Shown: positions 7,014-10,992 of the stretch, piece by piece
Layout of the letters: each line of letters begins with the position of its first letter
Numbering within the stretch: the stretch's first letter is position 1
NCBI GenBank assembly: GCA_025924845.1
Contig: JAICHN010000136.1
Coordinates: 1-10,992 of the forward strand
DNA: 10,992 nucleotides
Reading direction: 5' to 3'
From: Chloroflexota bacterium
Lineage (GTDB): Bacteria > Chloroflexota > UBA5177 > JANWHV01
Translations under genes and position numbers: made by a program
Notes under the pieces: model-generated
What the model saw: the letters and a program-made list of their open reading frames with translations, nothing else
Database searches by the model: none
What the model was told of the DNA's origin: nothing

Positions 7014-7019
7014 TAGTAT
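7014..7019 (+). promoter_or_regulatory. Possible -10 element before the TPR gene
   Basis: The 153-bp gap 6933-7085 contains a locally AT-rich patch (about 6999-7022) in otherwise GC-rich DNA, with TAGTAT at 7014-7019 and an overlapping TATAGA. The start codon is about 65 bases further on. No good -35 hexamer is visible, so the exact element is uncertain, but a promoter in this patch is plausible. I see no clear terminator for the mannosidase operon in the gap. Confidence 0.3.
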
Positions 7020-7085
7020 AGAGGTACCGTTCAGTACGGGCCCGCGTGACGGACCGCGGCATCCCAGACGGGAGCAAAAAAGACC

Positions 7086-8501
7086 ATGGCAGACCCCCAA
7101 CCCTCCTTGACATCCACGGCGCGGATTACGCTCTCGAAGTGGCAGCGCTCCCTGGCCCAATACGAGCAAGACGCCGATGAAGCGGGGGTGGCGGAAGCCC
7201 TACAGCGCATCGCAAGCTTGTATCGGGTGAACGGCGCCTATGCCGAGGCGCTTGATACCTACGCGCGGAGTTTGACGATTCTCAATCGCCTTGGCCGTCA
7301 CGCCCAGGCAGCCCACGTGCTGAGCGAGTTGAGTGGGATCAACCTGCAATTGGGCCGGCCCAACGAGGCACTGGATCTCTTGCGGCAGGGCGCCCTTATG
7401 CACCAGCAACTTGGCGATATCAGCGCCACGGCATCTACCCTCTTCGCCGCCGGCAACGTGCAGCTTCAGCGTGGCTTGCTCGACGATGCGCTTGACTACT
7501 TCAACCATGTGCTGGCCATGCGTGAGCGGTTGGGCAGCCCAGTTGACACGGCGGATTGTCTGATTCGGCTGGCTGAAATCCATCTCGCCCAGGGAAAACT
7601 GGATCCTGCCCGTGATGCCGCCTTGCGTGCCCTGGGTGCTCGTGAGCGGCAAGGCACGCCGGTACAGATCGCCGAGGCGCTGCGCTATTTAGCGCTGATC
7701 AGTTCCCGACAAGGCTTTGAGAATTCGGCGCTCGAGCAGCTGGCGGAGGCCTTGCGTCTGTGTGAAACAGCGCGAGACGCCGCCGCCACGGCCGAAATAC
7801 TGAGCGCCATGGGCGAGGTCTACCTCCGCCATGGGCACCAAAACCAGGCCGGCGAGGTGCTGCAACGAGCCCAAGAGATTCAGGAGCAACGAGAAAACGC
7901 GGCGGCTCTGGCGGATACGCTGAGCCGTCAGGGTGAACTCTACCGCGAACAGGGCCGGCTGGCCCACGCCCTGACCATGCATACGCAGGCTCTGGCCCTG
8001 CGCGAACAGGTGGGAGAACCGCTGGCGGTGAGTGCCAGCCTGACCAGCGCCGGCTCTACCGTGGAGGCACAGGGTCGCCTTCAGGAGGCGTTGGAATACT
8101 TTCAACGGGCACGCGTCTTGCGCGAGGAAGTCGGCGCGGCGGGCTTTGTAGCTGGTTCGCTGATCAACATCGCCGATGTGTTGGATGAGCAGGGAAAGAT
8201 CGAGGAAGCTGAAGGGCTCTATGACCAGGCACTGACCCTCCGTGAAGCGGTCGGCGAACCGTCCGGCGTGGCGCGCGCCTGTTACGCGAAGGCTCGGTCG
8301 CTCTGGCGGCGCGGCAAGCGCGAAGAGGCGATTCCGCTGATTGAAAGGGCAATGACTCTCTACCGCGAGGAACGTTTGTTTCCCGAAGCTATTCGTGAAT
8401 TGGAGCGTCTGGCTTCCATCTACCAGGATATGGGGAATAAAGTGCGAGCCGAGCAGTATAGGGAGGAAGCCTTGTTGCTCCGCGCTCAACAGACTGGGTA
8501 G
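7086..8501 (+). CDS. Tetratricopeptide repeat protein made of eleven 40-residue units
   Basis: This 471-residue soluble helical protein, probably a protein-protein interaction scaffold, has no recognisable catalytic or DNA-binding domain. After a 34-residue lead (residues 18-34 look like the end of a helix), residues 35-471 are eleven TPR units of exactly 40 residues with no insertion or deletion; the last is 37 long. Each unit has Gly at unit position 16 before helix B and Ala at 21, for example EQGRLAHAL and EQGKIEEAE. Forty-residue TPRs are known from the LGN/Pins class and from bacterial signalling proteins. No signal peptide or membrane segment is seen. GGAG lies 11 bases before the ATG at 7086. 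The gene stands alone between the mannosidase run and the convergent purine operon, so its partner cannot be read from context. As an isolated repeat array, its function remains unknown. Confidence 0.93.
   Translation: MADPQPSLTSTARITLSKWQRSLAQYEQDADEAGVAEALQRIASLYRVNGAYAEALDTYARSLTILNRLGRHAQAAHVLSELSGINLQLGRPNEALDLLRQGALMHQQLGDISATASTLFAAGNVQLQRGLLDDALDYFNHVLAMRERLGSPVDTADCLIRLAEIHLAQGKLDPARDAALRALGARERQGTPVQIAEALRYLALISSRQGFENSALEQLAEALRLCETARDAAATAEILSAMGEVYLRHGHQNQAGEVLQRAQEIQEQRENAAALADTLSRQGELYREQGRLAHALTMHTQALALREQVGEPLAVSASLTSAGSTVEAQGRLQEALEYFQRARVLREEVGAAGFVAGSLINIADVLDEQGKIEEAEGLYDQALTLREAVGEPSGVARACYAKARSLWRRGKREEAIPLIERAMTLYREERLFPEAIRELERLASIYQDMGNKVRAEQYREEALLLRAQQTG
7188..8498 (+). 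repeat. Eleven tandem 120-bp TPR-coding units
   Basis: These are degenerate tandem repeats at protein level with a strict 120-bp period: units start at 7188, 7308, 7428, 7548, 7668, 7788, 7908, 8028, 8148, 8268 and 8388. Nucleotide identity between units is low, so they are old duplications rather than a recent expansion. Gly at unit position 16 and Ala at 21 are present in all eleven. Confidence 0.9.
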
Positions 8502-8555
8502 TCAATCTCAGATAGCTCTCCTGTTCTCTATTGATGCCGTCCTTTTTTGCCATGC

Positions 8556-9167
8556 TTACTGCCTCTCATCTATGGAGACGTGCCGTCCGGCAACGTGTAT
8601 ACGGCCTTCCGCAATCAGCCTCACCACGAGGGAAAGGAGGCGGTGCTCTTGCTCGAGGATGCGTCTGCTCAGGGTGTCTACGTCGTCAGTGGCCAACACC
8701 GGGACCGCTGCCTGGGCGATAATTGGCCCCCCATCCACATCCTCCGTGACATAATGTATAGTGCAACCGCTGACCTTGACCCCATAGCGCAGCGCCGCCT
8801 CCTGGGCACGGAGGGTGCCCGCGAAGGCCGGCAATAGGGACGGGTGGACGTTGATAATCCGCCCGGCGAAGGGACCCAGTAAGGCGGAGTCCAGTATCTC
8901 GTCGTAGCCGGCCAGCACCACGAGATTAACTCCCGCCTGGTCCAGTGCCGCGGCCATCGCCGCGTCACGTGCCGCTCGTGTAGGGTAGTCTTTTCGGGCA
9001 AAGGCATGGACGGGGATGTCGGCGCTCCGCGCCTGATCCAGGGCGGCGCAACCAGGGCGGTTGGTCAGCACGCTGACCACGCGCGCCGGAGTTTTCTCGA
9101 TTGAGAGTGCTTCCAGCAGCGCGCGCAGATTCGAGCCGCGCCCCGAAACCAACACTCCTACCCGCAT
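8556..9167 (-). CDS. purN: Phosphoribosylglycinamide formyltransferase (GAR transformylase)
   Basis: PurN transfers the formyl group of 10-formyl-tetrahydrofolate to GAR, the third step of IMP synthesis, in the cytoplasm. The 203-residue product has the nucleotide-binding start MRVGVLVSGRGSNLRALL and the catalytic Asn106 and His108 in INVHPSLLP. It also has the catalytic Asp145 in HYVTEDVDGGPIIAQ, equivalent to Asp144 of the E. coli enzyme, and a normal length. The loop before the active site reads LAGYDEIL where E. coli has LAGFMRIL. The start ATG at 9167-9165 has AGAGGG four bases upstream. It is the last gene of the purM-purD-purN run, 37 bp after purD, and converges on the TPR gene across a 54-bp gap with no clear terminator hairpin. 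Confidence 0.96.
   Translation of the reverse strand: MRVGVLVSGRGSNLRALLEALSIEKTPARVVSVLTNRPGCAALDQARSADIPVHAFARKDYPTRAARDAAMAAALDQAGVNLVVLAGYDEILDSALLGPFAGRIINVHPSLLPAFAGTLRAQEAALRYGVKVSGCTIHYVTEDVDGGPIIAQAAVPVLATDDVDTLSRRILEQEHRLLSLVVRLIAEGRIHVAGRHVSIDERQ
9062..9079. repeat. 18-bp imperfect palindrome inside purN
   Basis: TGGTCAGC (9062-9069) and GCTGACCA (9072-9079) are exact reverse complements separated by two bases. The seven-base core GGTCAGC is the same as the arm ends of the 2605-2626 palindrome. In purN it encodes VVSVLT with the preferred codons GTC-AGC and CTG-ACC, so codon use alone may produce it. Confidence 0.5.
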
Positions 9168-9204
9168 AGGTCCCTCTCATGCCATCCGGTCGGCGCTGCT
9201 CTGC

Positions 9205-10560
9205 TTAAACGTGAACTTGACGAGTGTCCAGCGGCGGCAGGTCGTATTGCTCCAGCAGATCACGCTCCTCGGGTCGCAGGATGCCGATATCCGCGCGCAG
9301 CCACCCGCCCTCGAATCGGATCCGATTCGCTTGCTCATAGGCAGCAACTCGCGCCTCGGCCGCTGTAGGTCCGCTGCCCACTACGGTCAGCACTCTCCCG
9401 CCCGCTGTACACGGCTGACCAGTCCGCTCATCGGCGCGCACCGCGCCGTGAAAGATCAGCGTGCGCGCCTCCACACTCGATAGGCCGCGAATCGGCAAGC
9501 CGACCCCGGTGACGCCAGGGTAGCCCGCCGAGGCAAGTACGACGCCACAATAATGAGCGTCGTTCCAGGTGAATAGGGGCAGGGATTCAAGCGTACCATC
9601 GGCTGCCGCGCCAAGCACCTCGTAGAGGTCATCGTCCCAGCGCGGCAGGATCACCTGCGTCTCGGGATCGCCGAACCGCGCATTGAATTCCAGCACCTTT
9701 GGCCCGTCGGCGGTGAGCATCAAGCCCGCATAGAGAATCCCCGTATAGGGTATGCCTTCGGCCGTCATGCCGCGGATGGTCGGTTCGATTATCTCCTTAA
9801 TCACGCGCTCGGTGAGTTGATCTTCGAAGCCGAGCGGCGAGTAGGCGCCCATGCCGCCCGTCATTGGTCCGTTGCCCCCGGCCTGGGCGTGTTTGTAGTC
9901 GTGGGCGCACGCCACCGGCTGCACTGTCTTCCCGTCGCTGATCGCCAGAAAGGAGACCTCGAAACCGCGCAGAAACTGTTCGATCACGATACGGGCCGGT
10001 GTGCCGCCTGGTGCCAGGGCATCCTCGACCGCGTCGATCGCCGCGCGCTCGTCCGCCGCGATCGTCACCCCTTTCCCCGAGGCAAGACCGTCTACTTTCA
10101 CCACCAGCGGATATTCCGCCGCGCCGAGCGTTCTTAGGTAGGAGACTGCCGCTTCGCGTTTTCCGAACTCCCGGTAAGCGGCGGTGGGAATACCGTGGCG
10201 CGCCATGAATGCCTTGGCCCAGACCTTGCTTGACTCCAGGCGAGCCGCCGCGCGCGTGGGGCCGAAAATGCGCACGCCACGCGCGCCAAACACGTCCACG
10301 ATGCCCGCGGCGAGGGCGGCCTCGGGTCCGACCACGGTGAGGTCGATCCCCGCGTTCACCGCCCAATCCGCCAGTTGCTCGACGGCGGTGGCCGGTAGAT
10401 CGAGGTTGGTGCCGACCAGGGCGGTCCCATAATTGCCCGGCGCCGCGAACACCTCGCCCACGGCCGTGCTCTGGGCCAGTTTCCAGGCCAGCGCGTGCTC
10501 ACGCGCCCCCTGGCCGACCACCAGCACCCGCTTGCCGCTCTGCCGCGTCATTGCCCCCAC
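9205..10560 (-). CDS. purD: Phosphoribosylamine--glycine ligase (GAR synthetase)
   Basis: PurD joins phosphoribosylamine and glycine using ATP, the second step of IMP synthesis. The 451-residue ATP-grasp protein shows, in order: RVLVVGQGAREHALAWKL (11-28), PGNYGTA (41-47), VVGPEAALAAGIVD (76-89), SSKVWAKAFMARHGIPT (110-126), the ATP-binding KVDGLASGKGV (155-165), IEQFLRGFEVS (193-203), HDYKHAQAGGNGPMTGGMGAYSP (220-242, in pieces) and the metal/ATP-site LEFNARFGDPETQ (290-302). The C-terminal domain has TAGGRVLTVVGSG (385-397). The start is called at GTG 10560, directly after the purM TAA and seven bases after AGAGGG; an in-frame ATG at 10551 is the alternative. purN follows 37 bp downstream. 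Length and motifs are complete, so it should be active. Confidence 0.96.
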   Translation of the reverse strand: MGAMTRQSGKRVLVVGQGAREHALAWKLAQSTAVGEVFAAPGNYGTALVGTNLDLPATAVEQLADWAVNAGIDLTVVGPEAALAAGIVDVFGARGVRIFGPTRAAARLESSKVWAKAFMARHGIPTAAYREFGKREAAVSYLRTLGAAEYPLVVKVDGLASGKGVTIAADERAAIDAVEDALAPGGTPARIVIEQFLRGFEVSFLAISDGKTVQPVACAHDYKHAQAGGNGPMTGGMGAYSPLGFEDQLTERVIKEIIEPTIRGMTAEGIPYTGILYAGLMLTADGPKVLEFNARFGDPETQVILPRWDDDLYEVLGAAADGTLESLPLFTWNDAHYCGVVLASAGYPGVTGVGLPIRGLSSVEARTLIFHGAVRADERTGQPCTAGGRVLTVVGSGPTAAEARVAAYEQANRIRFEGGWLRADIGILRPEERDLLEQYDLPPLDTRQVHV

Positions 10561-10992
10561 TTATAGTCCCTCTATGCGCCGCTCACCCTGTTGTTCAATA
10601 ACCCGGCCGACAGCACTCGCACCCGGCAGTTCTTCCAGGATCGCCGCCGCGTCGCGTTCGGCGCAAGCCACCACCATCCCAATCCCCATGTTGAAGGTTC
10701 GATACAACTCATCGGTGCTCAGCCCGCATTCGCCGAGCAGCGCGAAGATCGGCGGGGCGGCCCAGTCACCCGGATTCAGCCGTGCCGAAAGCCCGGCCGG
10801 AAGCATCCGCGGCAGATTTCCCGGCAACCCGCCCCCGGTGATATGGGCCAGCCCATGCACCAGCTCCCGGCTCAGCAACGGGGCCAAGTCGTGCAGATAG
10901 CATCGATGCTCGGCCAGCATGGCGCCGCGTACGGTCGTGTCGCCACAACGGTCCGTCAGCCGCGTCTCAAGGAGCCGCCGTGCCAGGCTGTA
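10561..10992 (-). CDS. purM: Phosphoribosylformylglycinamidine cyclo-ligase (AIR synthetase), C-terminal part
   Basis: Only the last 143 residues of the roughly 345-residue PurM lie in the window; the reading frame stays open from the right edge. PurM closes FGAM to AIR with ATP, the fifth step of IMP synthesis. The visible part starts YSLARRLLETRLTD and contains the family hallmarks LAHITGGGLPGNLPR and WAAPPIFALL, then ELYRTFNMGIGMVV near the C-terminus. The TAA at 10563-10561 abuts the purD GTG, and the purD ribosome binding site lies in the last purM codons, so the two genes are tightly coupled. This is the most upstream purine gene visible; others may lie beyond the window. Confidence 0.95.
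   Translation of the reverse strand, partial: YSLARRLLETRLTDRCGDTTVRGAMLAEHRCYLHDLAPLLSRELVHGLAHITGGGLPGNLPRMLPAGLSARLNPGDWAAPPIFALLGECGLSTDELYRTFNMGIGMVVACAERDAAAILEELPGASAVGRVIEQQGERRIEGL
10568..10573 (-). promoter_or_regulatory. Ribosome binding site deciding the purD start
   Basis: AGAGGG on the minus strand lies in the last codons of purM, seven bases before the GTG at 10560. That spacing favours GTG; it would be 16 bases from the ATG at 10551, although GGGGG just before that ATG could serve as a weaker site. Confidence 0.6.

Noticed and set aside
7042..7059. CCGCG...CGGCG-like hairpin (CCGCG at 7042-7046, CGCGG at 7055-7059) in the TPR leader
   Set aside because: A five-base GC stem with an eight-base loop is expected often in DNA of this composition, and no T-run follows.
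8502..8555. Possible terminator between the convergent TPR and purN genes
   Set aside because: A run of six T occurs at 8543-8548, but no stable GC-rich hairpin precedes it on the plus strand, and none is seen for purN on the minus strand.
1..10992. Defence system, CRISPR array, mobile element or phage island
   Set aside because: No transposase, integrase, nuclease, terminal repeats or spaced direct repeats were seen. Composition looks even across the window, and most genes are ordinary chromosomal families.

Overview
This is a chromosomal window from a GC-rich bacterium. Codon third positions are strongly G/C, genes are packed with 4-bp stop/start overlaps, and Shine-Dalgarno sites such as AAGGAG and AGAGGG are visible. 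The mix of genes (a UroD-family methyltransferase joined to a GH38 mannosidase, a free-standing TPR protein, a purM-purD-purN block and a drug/lipid-type ABC-2 exporter) would fit Chloroflexota or another high-GC Gram-positive-side lineage. No phylogenetic marker was compared, so that assignment is only a guess. I saw no tRNA, rRNA, CRISPR, insertion sequence or phage gene.

Layout: (1) 1-1772, minus strand: an ABC-2 exporter operon, with the ATPase first and the permease second (its 3' end runs off the window), coupled by an ATGA overlap. (2) 1773-1962: a divergent intergenic region with a candidate promoter for the exporter and a short inverted repeat. (3) 1963-6932, plus strand: a four-gene run. 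It holds a UPF0303/HbpS-like protein, an unrecognised 85-residue proline-rich and basic protein, a UroD-family protein carrying the His-X-Cys...Cys zinc triad of corrinoid methyltransferases, and a complete cytoplasmic-type GH38 alpha-mannosidase. The last two overlap by ATGA. (4) 7086-8501, plus strand: a protein made almost entirely of eleven ungapped 40-residue TPR units. (5) 8556-10992, minus strand: a purine operon, purM (partial) - purD - purN, convergent with the TPR gene.

The purine genes supply three early steps of IMP synthesis (GAR synthetase, GAR transformylase, AIR synthetase). The exporter operon is an ordinary two-component ABC-2 system of unknown substrate. The least ordinary part is 2443-6932. 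There an unknown small gene has a promoter-like element six bases before its ATG (possibly leaderless) and carries a perfect 22-bp palindrome. It leads into a probable zinc methyltransferase that is translationally coupled to a mannosidase. A joint role in handling a methylated mannose-containing glycan is an inference only.
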